Positions 1 through 7,681 of a DNA stretch of 36,096 bases are shown one piece after another. Position numbers and translations under genes: made by a program. Position 1 is the first letter of the stretch. Each line of letters starts with the position of its first letter. The notes beneath the pieces are model-generated. The model did no database searches and had not been told where the DNA came from. It worked only from the letters and a program-made list of their open reading frames with translations. Location of the stretch: contig JAEUQG010000512.1 in the NCBI GenBank assembly GCA_016789755.1, positions 1 through 36,096 of the forward strand, in the 5' to 3' direction. This stretch comes from Bryobacterales bacterium (lineage in GTDB: Bacteria > Acidobacteriota > Terriglobia > Bryobacterales > Bryobacteraceae).

Positions 1-1186
1 GATCACGCTCTGCCTCGATCGCGCCACCGGCCGCCAACTGTGGCGCCGTGCCGTCCGCGCCCCGCGCCAGGAAACAAGAAACGCACTCAATCATAGCGCC
101 GCCCCCACCCCCGTCACCGACGGCCGCCGCGTCTTCGCCTTCTTCGCCGACTTCGGCCTGGTTGCCTACGCGCTCGACGGCAAGCAACTCTGGACCCTGC
201 CCCTCGGCCCCTTCAACAGCCAGCACGGAATCGTCGCCTCACCCGTCTACGCCGACGGCAAAGTGATCCTCGTCTGCGACACCGACACCGATGCCTTCAT
301 CGTCGCCGTCGATGCCGCCTCGGGACGCGTCGCCTGGCGCAGGCCGCGCGAAGTCATCAACGGCTATTCCACTCCCCTCATTCACCGTCCCGCCACCGGC
401 CCGGCCCAAGTCATCGCCCCCGGCTCCTATCAACTCACCGCCTACTCCGTCGCCGACGGCGAGCGCGTCTGGTACGTCCGCGGCCTCACCTGCCAACCCA
501 AATCCGCCCCCGTCATCGCCGGCGATGTTCTCTACTTCAGCGGCTGGACATCGGGCAATGACGACGGCATGCAAGTCGATCTGCCTCCTTATGCCGAAGT
601 GGCCAAGACCGCCGATAGCGATGGCGACGGCAAGTTCTCGCAACAGGAACTCCCCAAACCGTGGCAGCCCACCGGCACCTGGCGCGCCGTCGATCTCGAT
701 CGCGACGGCCTGCTCAATGAGCGCGAGTGGACCTTCTTCCGCACCCGCAGAGCCTCGCGCAACGCCGTTCTCGCCATCAAGCTCGGCGGCGCCGGCGATG
801 TCACCGATACACACGTGCTCTGGCGCTACTCGAAATCGCTGCCCGATGTCCCCACCCCGCTTGTCTATCAGGATGTGGTCTACCTGTTCCGCGGCGGCGG
901 CATCGCTACGGCCCTCGACGCCGGCAGCGGCAAGGTGCTCAAGCAGGCCCGCCTTACCGGCGCACTCGAAGACTATTACGCCTCTCCCGTCGGCGTCGAT
1001 GGCAAGATCTACATCCCCACCGAACACGGCAAAATCGTCGTCCTGCGCGCCGGCCCACAGTGGGAAATCGCCGCCATCAACGACTTCAACGCCGATATCT
1101 ACGCCACGCCCGCCATCGTCGACAGCCGCATCTACGTTCGAACCAACGACACGCTCTATGCCATCGCCGCGCAAACCGCACGCTAA
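1..1186 (+). CDS. PQQ-like beta-propeller protein with an EF-hand pair (5' truncated)
   Basis: The open frame enters from the left edge (first full codon at position 2) and ends at TAA 1184-1186, so the N-terminus and any signal peptide lie outside the window. Repeated blade motifs such as LDRATGRQLW, VDAASGRVAW and LDAGSGKVLK are typical of PQQ-like (quinoprotein/BamB-like) propellers. Between blades, at about 605-735, lies a pair of canonical calcium-binding loops, DSDGDGKFSQQE and DLDRDGLLNERE, with acidic residues at loop positions 1, 3, 5 and 12. The product is a close paralogue of the complete protein at 20609-22009, over half identical by eye in the aligned part, with the EF-hands at the same place. 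Family knowledge suggests a periplasmic, calcium-stabilised propeller; whether it binds PQQ or acts as a scaffold cannot be told. It overlaps the next gene by 29 bases. Confidence 0.88.
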   Translation, partial: ITLCLDRATGRQLWRRAVRAPRQETRNALNHSAAPTPVTDGRRVFAFFADFGLVAYALDGKQLWTLPLGPFNSQHGIVASPVYADGKVILVCDTDTDAFIVAVDAASGRVAWRRPREVINGYSTPLIHRPATGPAQVIAPGSYQLTAYSVADGERVWYVRGLTCQPKSAPVIAGDVLYFSGWTSGNDDGMQVDLPPYAEVAKTADSDGDGKFSQQELPKPWQPTGTWRAVDLDRDGLLNEREWTFFRTRRASRNAVLAIKLGGAGDVTDTHVLWRYSKSLPDVPTPLVYQDVVYLFRGGGIATALDAGSGKVLKQARLTGALEDYYASPVGVDGKIYIPTEHGKIVVLRAGPQWEIAAINDFNADIYATPAIVDSRIYVRTNDTLYAIAAQTAR

Positions 1187-2375
1187 CCGGCAACTCTCCA
1201 TCGCCGATGCGCGCCGCATCGCCCTTGCCGCCCAAGGCTTCGGCAGCGCCTGGGGCGCGAAGCCCACCGTGGCCGGATTGCGCACGCTCGTCCGCCGCCT
1301 GGGCCTCATCCAGATCGACTTCGTCAACGTCGTTCTGCCCGCCCATTACCACGTGCCATATTCGCGCCTCGGCCCCTATCGCCGCGAACTGCTCGATGAA
1401 CTCGTCTACCGTCGCCGCCACTGCATCGAACACTGGGCGCACGAGGCCTCCATCGTTCCCGTCGAATCGTACCCGCTGCTGCGCTACCGCCGCGAGCGCC
1501 ATCGCGTCTGGCCCTTCGGCTTCGACGACTACCTGGCGCAGAACCCCGCCTACGCCGCCTCCGTGCTCGATTGGATCCGCGACCACGGCGTCGCCACCGC
1601 CGCCGACCTGCCCGATCCGCCCGACGGCCGCAAGCTCGAATACTCCTGGTACGGCACCATCCCGCGAGCGGTGCTTGAAGCCCACTTCGGTTATGGCAGG
1701 CTCGCCATCGCCGGCCGCCACCAGGGCTTCGCCCGCGCCTACGATCTGCCCCATCGCATCGTGCCCCAGCATCTCCTCGACGCCGCCGTCTCAGAGCCCG
1801 AAGCCAAACGCCTGCTCCTCGACCAAGCCGCCCAGGCCCTCGGCGTTGCCACCCTGAGCGACCTCGCCGATTACTTCCGCATGAAAGTCGCCGAAGCCCG
1901 CGGCCCTGTCACTGAGTTAATCGAATCCGGCGTCCTCCAACCCGTCGCCGTCGAAGGTTGGAACGAACCCGCCTTCCTTCACCGCAAGGCCCCCGCCCCG
2001 AAGCCCGTTTACGCTTCCGCCGTGCTCTCCCCCTTCGATCCGCTCATCTTCACGCGCAAGCGCACCGCGCGCCTCTTCGCCTTCGACTACCGCTTCGAAA
2101 TCTTCGTCCCGCAAACCCAACGCCGCTGGGGCGCCTTCGTGCTTCCCTTCCTCCACAACGACCGCCTTGCCGCGCGCGCCGATTGCAAGCTCGACCGTCA
2201 ACAACAAGCGCTGCTCATCAACAACGTCTGGCTTGAACCATGGGCCGATCCACAACCCACCGCCACCGCCCTTTCGCTCGCCTTACGCGACTTCGCGCAA
2301 TGGCTGGGAACACCGCAATTGCGCCCCGGAACACCATCCAGACAGTCGCGCCTTCTGCGCGCCGTCATCGGCTGA
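1158..2375 (+). CDS. ycaQ: YcaQ/AlkX-type DNA glycosylase (winged-helix, crosslink repair)
   Basis: This 405-residue protein matches the family of bacterial glycosylases that unhook interstrand DNA crosslinks and remove bulky alkylated bases (E. coli YcaQ/AlkX, Streptomyces AlkZ). Visible family features are the N-terminal SIADARRIALAAQG helix, the catalytic Q-phi-D motif (QID, residues 52-54, within LIQIDFVNVV), EHWAHEAS at about 91-98, and the C-terminal blocks AVLSPFDPLIF, FDYRFEIFVP and WGAFVLPFLH. Length is typical for the family. I chose ATG 1158, inside the end of the propeller gene, because the conserved N-terminal helix begins a few residues later and no later ATG would keep it. The 29-base overlap suggests translational coupling, although the two products have no obvious shared role. 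It converges on the next gene with a one-base gap. Confidence 0.9.
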   Translation: MPSPRKPHANRQLSIADARRIALAAQGFGSAWGAKPTVAGLRTLVRRLGLIQIDFVNVVLPAHYHVPYSRLGPYRRELLDELVYRRRHCIEHWAHEASIVPVESYPLLRYRRERHRVWPFGFDDYLAQNPAYAASVLDWIRDHGVATAADLPDPPDGRKLEYSWYGTIPRAVLEAHFGYGRLAIAGRHQGFARAYDLPHRIVPQHLLDAAVSEPEAKRLLLDQAAQALGVATLSDLADYFRMKVAEARGPVTELIESGVLQPVAVEGWNEPAFLHRKAPAPKPVYASAVLSPFDPLIFTRKRTARLFAFDYRFEIFVPQTQRRWGAFVLPFLHNDRLAARADCKLDRQQQALLINNVWLEPWADPQPTATALSLALRDFAQWLGTPQLRPGTPSRQSRLLRAVIG

Positions 2376-2376
2376 T

Positions 2377-3264
2377 CTACACGAGCTTCGTTTCCACCAT
2401 CGAAACCAGCCGCGCCACACCCGCCGTGTAGCGCCCATCGCTCACCGCCACCGCCACTCCGTCTTCCACCCAGTCATGCCACACGCCGTCCTTGTCATGC
2501 GACGCCGCCGTCACCGTATACTCATGCGGGCAGAGCTGGCAGGCGAAGCGGAACACAATCTCCATCGTCTCCCCCGCCGCCCGCGGACCCAGTGCAATCC
2601 GCTCCAACTCCGTATTCGTCCCGTACACTTCAAAGCCGATGCGCGTGCGGATCAGAATCCCGATCACCGGATCTTCCACCGCCTTTTCAAACCGCACCCG
2701 CACCCGAATCCGCGCCTCCTCGCCCGCCTTCCACACCGAACTGAGTTCTCCCGATGCATCCAGCGTTTCCAGACTCAGCAGCGCCGCCCGCCCATCGCCG
2801 CGCCGCATCGCCGGAGGCAGAGCCCGCACGCTCCCGCGGGCCTCCGCCGTCATCTTTGCCGCCACGTGCCGGCGATACGCATCGGCCACCTGGCGCGGAT
2901 CGCCCTTCGCCTTCAACTTCCCTTCATCCAGCCACCAAACCTCATCCGCCAGCCATTCCATCAGCGCCAATTCGTGGCTCACCACAAACGCCGTGCCCCC
3001 TTTGCGCCGCAGCGTTTCCAGTTCGAGCGCCGTCCGCGCCCGTTCCCCCGCGTCCTGTTGCCCCAGCGTGTGGTAATGCACCTCCACCTCTCCGGCGATC
3101 GCAACTTCCCCCTCCGCCGGCGCCGCCTTCCCCGCCGCCAGATCGAGCAGCATGCGCTTCCCCGATCCGTTATCCCCAATCAACCCGATCACGAAACCCG
3201 AAGGAGCGCTGGCCGTGATCGGGCCCACGCGCCCGCACACGCACTGGCGAAAGGCGACGGACAT
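2377..3264 (-). CDS. Degenerate ABC ATPase-like protein with Wzt-type C-terminal domain
   Basis: The 295-residue product has two parts. Residues 1-130 resemble an ABC ATPase: a P-loop-like GDNGSGKR (30-37), a D-loop/H-loop-like stretch FVVSHE (H97), then ADEVWWLDEGKLKAKGDP, as seen at the end of Wzt-type ATPase domains. Residues about 145-290 resemble the beta-sandwich Wzt_C domain that binds the polysaccharide cargo. The nucleotide-binding part is abnormal. The P-loop Ser/Thr is Arg, and only about 55 residues separate the P-loop from the H-loop, so the signature motif and Walker B are missing. The reading frame is intact. It is probably a non-hydrolysing relative, or a gene that lost an internal segment. 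No permease partner is adjacent. ATG 3264 lies only 22 bases from the divergent lipoprotein start. Confidence 0.7.
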   Translation of the reverse strand: MSVAFRQCVCGRVGPITASAPSGFVIGLIGDNGSGKRMLLDLAAGKAAPAEGEVAIAGEVEVHYHTLGQQDAGERARTALELETLRRKGGTAFVVSHELALMEWLADEVWWLDEGKLKAKGDPRQVADAYRRHVAAKMTAEARGSVRALPPAMRRGDGRAALLSLETLDASGELSSVWKAGEEARIRVRVRFEKAVEDPVIGILIRTRIGFEVYGTNTELERIALGPRAAGETMEIVFRFACQLCPHEYTVTAASHDKDGVWHDWVEDGVAVAVSDGRYTAGVARLVSMVETKLV

Positions 3265-3286
3265 ACTCTGCTAGTCTAGCAATGAC

Positions 3287-4615
3287 ATGTTGCGGGTCAT
3301 TCTGGGAATCGGCGCTATTCTCCTCACCGGATGCCAGGGCGATGGCAAGCTCCGCCAGGCCCTCGCCGCCAAATCCGGCGAAGTCCAACTTTCGGGCGGA
3401 GAAGTCACCCTCAGCGCTCCCCTCGTTATCGAAGGCGCGGACAACCTCACGGTCATCGGCATGGGCGCCGTGCTGAAAGTGGACTTCGAAGGCGAGGCCG
3501 CCATCGTCGTCCGCAACAGCAAAAACATTCGCATCGAAAATGTTTCCGTGCTCGGCAGCCGCGAAAAGAAAGAGTACGTGCACGGGCTGCCGCCCTCCGA
3601 CGTACCGATGATCAAATTCACCCGCGGCAACGGCATTGTCATCGACAATAGCGACAACGTCACCATCGCCAAATCCACCATCCGCCTTGTCCAAGGCTAC
3701 GGCGTCCTCGCCTCCAACAGCCGCAAGGTCGCGCTCGAAGAACTCCTCATCGGCGATTCCGGCTCCCTCAACGACAAGGGCAAGAACAACGCCACGGGAG
3801 GCATTCTCTTCGAGGAAGGCTGCCGCGATTTCACGGTCCGCCGCTCCAAAATCCGCAACGTGCGCGGCAACGGCATCTGGACCCATTCCCTCTACACATC
3901 CCCACGCAACGAACACGGCGAGTTCGCGGCCAACGATATCCGCTACGTGGCCCGCGACGCCCTCCAGGCCGGCCATGCCGTCGATGTCCGCGTTACGGAC
4001 AACACCGGAGGCTTCATCGGCTTCCCCTCCGATCAGGTCGATGTCGCCACCTTCGCCGTGCCCGTCGCCCTCGATACCGCCGGCAACGTCGAAAAGTCCG
4101 TCTACTCCGGCAACAAGTTCGAGGAGGTCAACGGCAAGTGCCTCGACCTCGACGGCTTCCATCACGGCGCCGTCGAAAAGAACGAATGCCGCAACGCCCG
4201 CGGCGACGAGGCTTATCCTTATCTCCACTTCGCCATCGTCCTCAACAACAGCAATCCGGACATGGAATCGCGCGACATCCGCATCGCCGGCAACCGCATG
4301 CAGGGCTTCCGCTACGGAGCGGTGTTCCTCATCGGCGAAGGACACCTGGTCAAGGACAACGTGTTCGCCCGCATCAACCTCGCCAATTGCGGCGACGCAC
4401 CCAAAGGCGTCTGCACCTACAAGCCCGAAGAGCCCGACATGCTTCGCAGCGGAGTCTATTTCGGACTCGGCGCGCATCGCCCTTCCCCCGCCCGCAAGAA
4501 TGTCGTCGAAGGCAACACCGTGCACGGCTTCGGCATGTCGCGCCGCTGCGTGGGCCATGCCCCGGGGGTCAAACCCGCCGACAACATCTTTCGAGGCAAT
4601 GCCTGCGCTGAATAG
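3287..4615 (+). CDS. Right-handed parallel beta-helix lipoprotein
   Basis: A 442-residue exported lipoprotein. The N-terminus MLRVILGIGAILLTGC carries a short hydrophobic signal with lipobox LTGC (Cys16), predicting signal peptidase II cleavage and lipid anchoring. The remainder is a series of short beta-strand repeats with N, D and G turns (DNLTVIGMG, KNIRIENVSVLGS, DNVTIAKSTI, RDFTVRRSKIRNVRGNG, RDIRIAGNRMQGF), the pattern of pectate-lyase-like or NosD-like beta-helices. Such folds are common in polysaccharide lyases and hydrolases, but I see no catalytic signature that fixes the substrate. The stop is 15 bases before the MFS gene start, so the two are probably co-transcribed. Its start lies 22 bases from the divergent Wzt-like gene, so the two promoters must overlap or lie inside the opposite gene. 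Confidence 0.82.
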   Translation: MLRVILGIGAILLTGCQGDGKLRQALAAKSGEVQLSGGEVTLSAPLVIEGADNLTVIGMGAVLKVDFEGEAAIVVRNSKNIRIENVSVLGSREKKEYVHGLPPSDVPMIKFTRGNGIVIDNSDNVTIAKSTIRLVQGYGVLASNSRKVALEELLIGDSGSLNDKGKNNATGGILFEEGCRDFTVRRSKIRNVRGNGIWTHSLYTSPRNEHGEFAANDIRYVARDALQAGHAVDVRVTDNTGGFIGFPSDQVDVATFAVPVALDTAGNVEKSVYSGNKFEEVNGKCLDLDGFHHGAVEKNECRNARGDEAYPYLHFAIVLNNSNPDMESRDIRIAGNRMQGFRYGAVFLIGEGHLVKDNVFARINLANCGDAPKGVCTYKPEEPDMLRSGVYFGLGAHRPSPARKNVVEGNTVHGFGMSRRCVGHAPGVKPADNIFRGNACAE

Positions 4616-4630
4616 TACAATTGGAGAACT

Positions 4631-5905
4631 TTGACCACCAGAATCCGTCACCGCGTGCTCGCGGCCTGTATCGCCCTGGGTGCGATCACCTACATGGACC
4701 GCGTCGCCATCTCCATCACGTCCAAGGATATCGCCAAGGAACTCGGGCTCAGCGACTACCAGATGGGTTTTGTCTTCAGCGCCTTCACCCTCGCCTACGC
4801 CGCCTTTGAAATTCCCACCGGCTGGTGGGGAGACCGCATCGGGACGCGCGCCGTGCTCACCCGCATTGTCGCCTGGTGGTCCGCTTTCACTATCCTCACC
4901 GCCTGGGCCTTCAACTACACCAGCCTGCTCACCATCCGCTTTCTGTTCGGCATCGGCGAAGCCGGCGCCTGGCCCAACGTCGGCCGCACTCTCTCGCGCT
5001 GGTTCCCCCGCCAGGAACGCGGACGCGCCCAAGGCATCTTCTTCACCGGCGCCCACGGCGGCGGCGCTGTCACACCCTTGCTCGCCACTTTCCTGCTCGC
5101 CTACATGGATTGGCGCGGTGTGTTCATCGTCTTCGGCTCCATCGGCTTTTTCTGGGCCGCGGCCTGGTATTGGTGGTTCCGCAACGAACCGCGCGAACAC
5201 CCCAGCGTCAGTCCCGCCGAACTCGAATTCATCGAATCCGGACGCGGCGAAGCAGAGCATCACGATCTCAAGGGCGTCCCCTGGAAACGCATCCTCACCA
5301 GCAAGAACGTGCTGCTGCTCTGTCTCGCCTACTTCAGCCAAAGCTACGGATTCTACTTCTTCATCACCTGGCTGCCCACCTACCTCGCCCGCGAGCGCGG
5401 CTTTGAAGCCATCCGCCTCGGCCTCTACGCCGCCCTGCCCTGGATCTGCTGCGTCATCGCCGACATCTTCGGCGGCATCACCACCGATTGGATGAGCCGC
5501 CGTCTCGGTATCCGTCTCGGCCGGGCGCTGGTTGCCGGCAGTTCCTTCGTCCTCGCCTCCATCTGCATGGTGGCCGGAACCGCCGCCACCGAACCGCGCA
5601 CCGCCGCCTTCCTGCTCGCCCTTTCCGCCGGCTGGGCCAGCTTCCTCCTGGGAGCTTCCTGGAGCACGTGCATCGACATCGCCGGTCCCAACGCCGGCGT
5701 CGTCGGCGCCTGCATGAACACCGCCGGCCAGATCGGAGGCATCCTCAGCCCCATCGTCATCGGCTTCGTCCTCAAGACCTGGTCCAACTGGACGGTGCCC
5801 CTCTACGTCACCGGCGCACTCTTCTTACTCGGAGCCTTCTGCTGGTTCTTCATCGACCCCCGAGTCCACATCACCCCAGCCAACATCCGCGTTGATCGGC
5901 GTTAA
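4631..5905 (+). CDS. MFS transporter, anion:cation symporter (ACS) type
   Basis: A 424-residue major facilitator with about 12 hydrophobic segments. The first helix contains GAITYMDRVAISI, the signature of the ACS family (hexuronate, glucarate, galactonate, phthalate symporters). The loop between helices 2 and 3 has the MFS motif GDRIGTRAVL (residues 67-76), and the stretch RFLFGIGEAGAWPNVGR is also typical of ACS members. The start is TTG 4631, preceded by GGAG at 4623-4626; no ATG gives a complete first helix. It follows the beta-helix lipoprotein by 15 bases, suggesting a joint role in breaking down a polymer and importing an acidic sugar; that is inference. The C-terminal codons and the stop lie inside the first copy of a short direct repeat (5881-5919). 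Confidence 0.87.
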   Translation: MTTRIRHRVLAACIALGAITYMDRVAISITSKDIAKELGLSDYQMGFVFSAFTLAYAAFEIPTGWWGDRIGTRAVLTRIVAWWSAFTILTAWAFNYTSLLTIRFLFGIGEAGAWPNVGRTLSRWFPRQERGRAQGIFFTGAHGGGAVTPLLATFLLAYMDWRGVFIVFGSIGFFWAAAWYWWFRNEPREHPSVSPAELEFIESGRGEAEHHDLKGVPWKRILTSKNVLLLCLAYFSQSYGFYFFITWLPTYLARERGFEAIRLGLYAALPWICCVIADIFGGITTDWMSRRLGIRLGRALVAGSSFVLASICMVAGTAATEPRTAAFLLALSAGWASFLLGASWSTCIDIAGPNAGVVGACMNTAGQIGGILSPIVIGFVLKTWSNWTVPLYVTGALFLLGAFCWFFIDPRVHITPANIRVDRR

Positions 5906-5967
5906 ATCAGCGGCTCACAAAACCCCAACCAATATCCGCGTTCATCCGCGTTCATCAGCGGCCCACA
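5881..5967. repeat. Imperfect direct repeat holding the stop codons of two convergent genes
   Basis: Two copies of a roughly 38-base unit lie at 5881-5919 and 5930-5967, offset by 49 bases. The shared core is ATCCGCGTT, then (G/C)ATC(G/C)GCGTT, then ATCAGCGGC, then CACA. The first copy contains the MFS stop codon (TAA 5903-5905). The second contains the stop of the reverse amidohydrolase gene (TGA read from 5957-5955). Similar ATCCGCGTTCATCAGCGG units are known as short dispersed intergenic repeats in several phyla, so this may be one such family; its copy number in this genome cannot be seen here. Confidence 0.75.
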
Positions 5968-7577
5968 CTCCCCCCAACCGCATTCGACCCCCGCAGAATC
6001 TGCCCCGGCCGCGCCCCCGTGTGCCTGCCCCGCTCCAGCACCACAGCGCCGTTCACCACCACATACTCCACGCCCGTCGCATACTGGTGCGGCTTCTCAT
6101 ACGTCGCATGATCCATCACCTTGCCCGCATCGAACACCGTCACATCGCCCATCATCCCCGGCCGCAATAACCCGCGGTCGTAAAGATGCACCTTCGCCGC
6201 ATTCGCCGAAGTCATCTTCCGCACCGCCTCCTCCAGCGTCAGCACCTTCTCCTCCCGCACATACCGCCCCAAAATCCGGGGAAACGTCCCGTAATAGCGC
6301 GGATGCGGATTCCCCCTTGCCAGCGGACCCTCCGTCGCTACCGCCGTCCCGTCCGAACCCACCGACACAAACGGCTGCCGCAGCGCGTACCGCATGTCTT
6401 CCTCCGAATGGTGGAAATACACCGTCGGCACCGACCCGGCGTTATCCTCCAATACCCGGAACAGTACATCGATCGGATTCCCTCCAATGTCCGCAATTAC
6501 CTCATTCATCCGCTTTCCTTCGTATTTCTTATAAGCGGGATTGGAAAAACTCACCAGCAGCATTCCCTCCCACGACCCCGTCGCCGTGTAGTGGTTGTAC
6601 CAGTTCGACCCGGCAATCCCATTCAGAATCTCCTTCTCCAGCCGCGCCCGCAGCGAGCGGTCCTTCAGCCGCCCGAGCATCGCCTCCCGCCCCCCTTCAT
6701 GCGCCCACGGCGGCACGATCGACGACAGATTGTTCTGCCCGGCGCGATACGGATACACATGCGCCTCCACTTCCTGCCCTTGCGCCCGCGCATTGGCGAT
6801 CACGCCGATCAACTCCGGCATTTTCCCCCACAGCTTGTGCTCGGCGATCTTCAGGTGAATGATGTCCACCGGGACCTTCGCCCGCCGCCCGATCTCCAAC
6901 GCCTCGGCCACGCTCTCAAACACCCCGAAGCCTTCCGTGCGCATATGCGTCGAATAAATCCCGTTGTACTTCGAGGCCTCCTCGCACATCGCCACCAGCG
7001 TCGCCGTGTCGATCCACGCCCCCGGCGGCCCGCTCAGCGAACTCGCCACCCCCAGCGCCCCATCCTCCATCGCCTGCCGCACATGGCGCCGCATCTCGGC
7101 TAATTCCCCACTCTCCGGCGGCCCCGCCTTATGCCCGCGGACAAACGTGTACACCTCGCTCGAACCTACATAGGATCCGATATTCGTCGAAACGCCCTTG
7201 GCCAGCAGCGCCTTCCAGTAATCGGCAAACCGCGGATACTGCTTCGACGGCGCCTCCGATCCTCCTTCCCCGAAAATCATGCTCGTCACGCCCTGGCGCA
7301 CCATCGACTGTGCATCGCCATCCACCAGCACAGTGCGGTCGGAATGGTTATGGATGTCGATGAAGCCCGGCGCCACCGTCAGCCCCTTGGCATCGATCAC
7401 CTGCCGCGCCGTCTTGCCCTCCAGCTTCCCCATCGCCGCAATCCGGCCGCCGCGCAGCCCGACATCCGCTATATACGATGGGTTCCCCGTCCCATCCACC
7501 ACTCGTCCGCCGCGAATCAGCAGGTCGTAATCTTGCGCCAGCGCCGCGGCAGCCATTAGCCCATAGAGCAGTACCAT
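5955..7577 (-). CDS. Secreted D-aminoacylase-like amidohydrolase
   Basis: The product (540 residues from ATG 7577) belongs to the amidohydrolase_3 / N-acyl-D-amino-acid deacylase group: YDLLIRGGRVVDGTGNP opens the beta-sandwich, then GFIDIHNHSD supplies the metal-binding HxH (H76, H78), with THMRTEG, IIHLKIAEH, EAHVYPYRAG, FHHSEEDM and SVGSDG further on. Such enzymes hydrolyse N-acyl-D-amino acids or related amides with one or two zinc ions. A signal peptide (MVLLYGLMAAAALAQ) predicts export; an upstream in-frame start at 7631 would bury it in a longer N-terminus, so I prefer 7577, with GGA 7-9 bases upstream. The usual NCG cysteine ligand after the HxH strand is replaced by GEGG (about 104-107), so metal ligation may differ and the true substrate is uncertain. 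Confidence 0.82.
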   Translation of the reverse strand: MVLLYGLMAAAALAQDYDLLIRGGRVVDGTGNPSYIADVGLRGGRIAAMGKLEGKTARQVIDAKGLTVAPGFIDIHNHSDRTVLVDGDAQSMVRQGVTSMIFGEGGSEAPSKQYPRFADYWKALLAKGVSTNIGSYVGSSEVYTFVRGHKAGPPESGELAEMRRHVRQAMEDGALGVASSLSGPPGAWIDTATLVAMCEEASKYNGIYSTHMRTEGFGVFESVAEALEIGRRAKVPVDIIHLKIAEHKLWGKMPELIGVIANARAQGQEVEAHVYPYRAGQNNLSSIVPPWAHEGGREAMLGRLKDRSLRARLEKEILNGIAGSNWYNHYTATGSWEGMLLVSFSNPAYKKYEGKRMNEVIADIGGNPIDVLFRVLEDNAGSVPTVYFHHSEEDMRYALRQPFVSVGSDGTAVATEGPLARGNPHPRYYGTFPRILGRYVREEKVLTLEEAVRKMTSANAAKVHLYDRGLLRPGMMGDVTVFDAGKVMDHATYEKPHQYATGVEYVVVNGAVVLERGRHTGARPGQILRGSNAVGGSVGR

Positions 7578-7609
7578 GGCATCCAGGAATACCACGAATG
7601 GCCTACCAC

Positions 7610-7639
7610 TTGACACAAGATCCCTTACCACACTATTTT
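7610..7639 (+). promoter_or_regulatory. Candidate sigma-70-type promoter for the SLH protein gene
   Basis: A perfect -35 hexamer TTGACA lies at 7610-7615. After an 18-base gap comes TATTTT (7634-7639), a 4/6 match to the -10 consensus. The downstream gene starts at 7682 with GGAG at 7670-7673 and an 8-base spacer. The -35/-10 fit is only moderate, and the divergent amidohydrolase start lies within about 35 bases. Confidence 0.5.
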
Positions 7640-7681
7640 CAGTACTAACTCCCCGCCGAATATACCATCGGAGTCTTTTTT

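Noticed and set aside
3170..5341. Long reverse open frame (723 codons) opposite the lipoprotein and MFS genes
   Set aside because: It lies antisense to well-supported genes and translates to low-complexity Gly/Ala/Asp-rich protein, the expected artefact of high-GC codon use.
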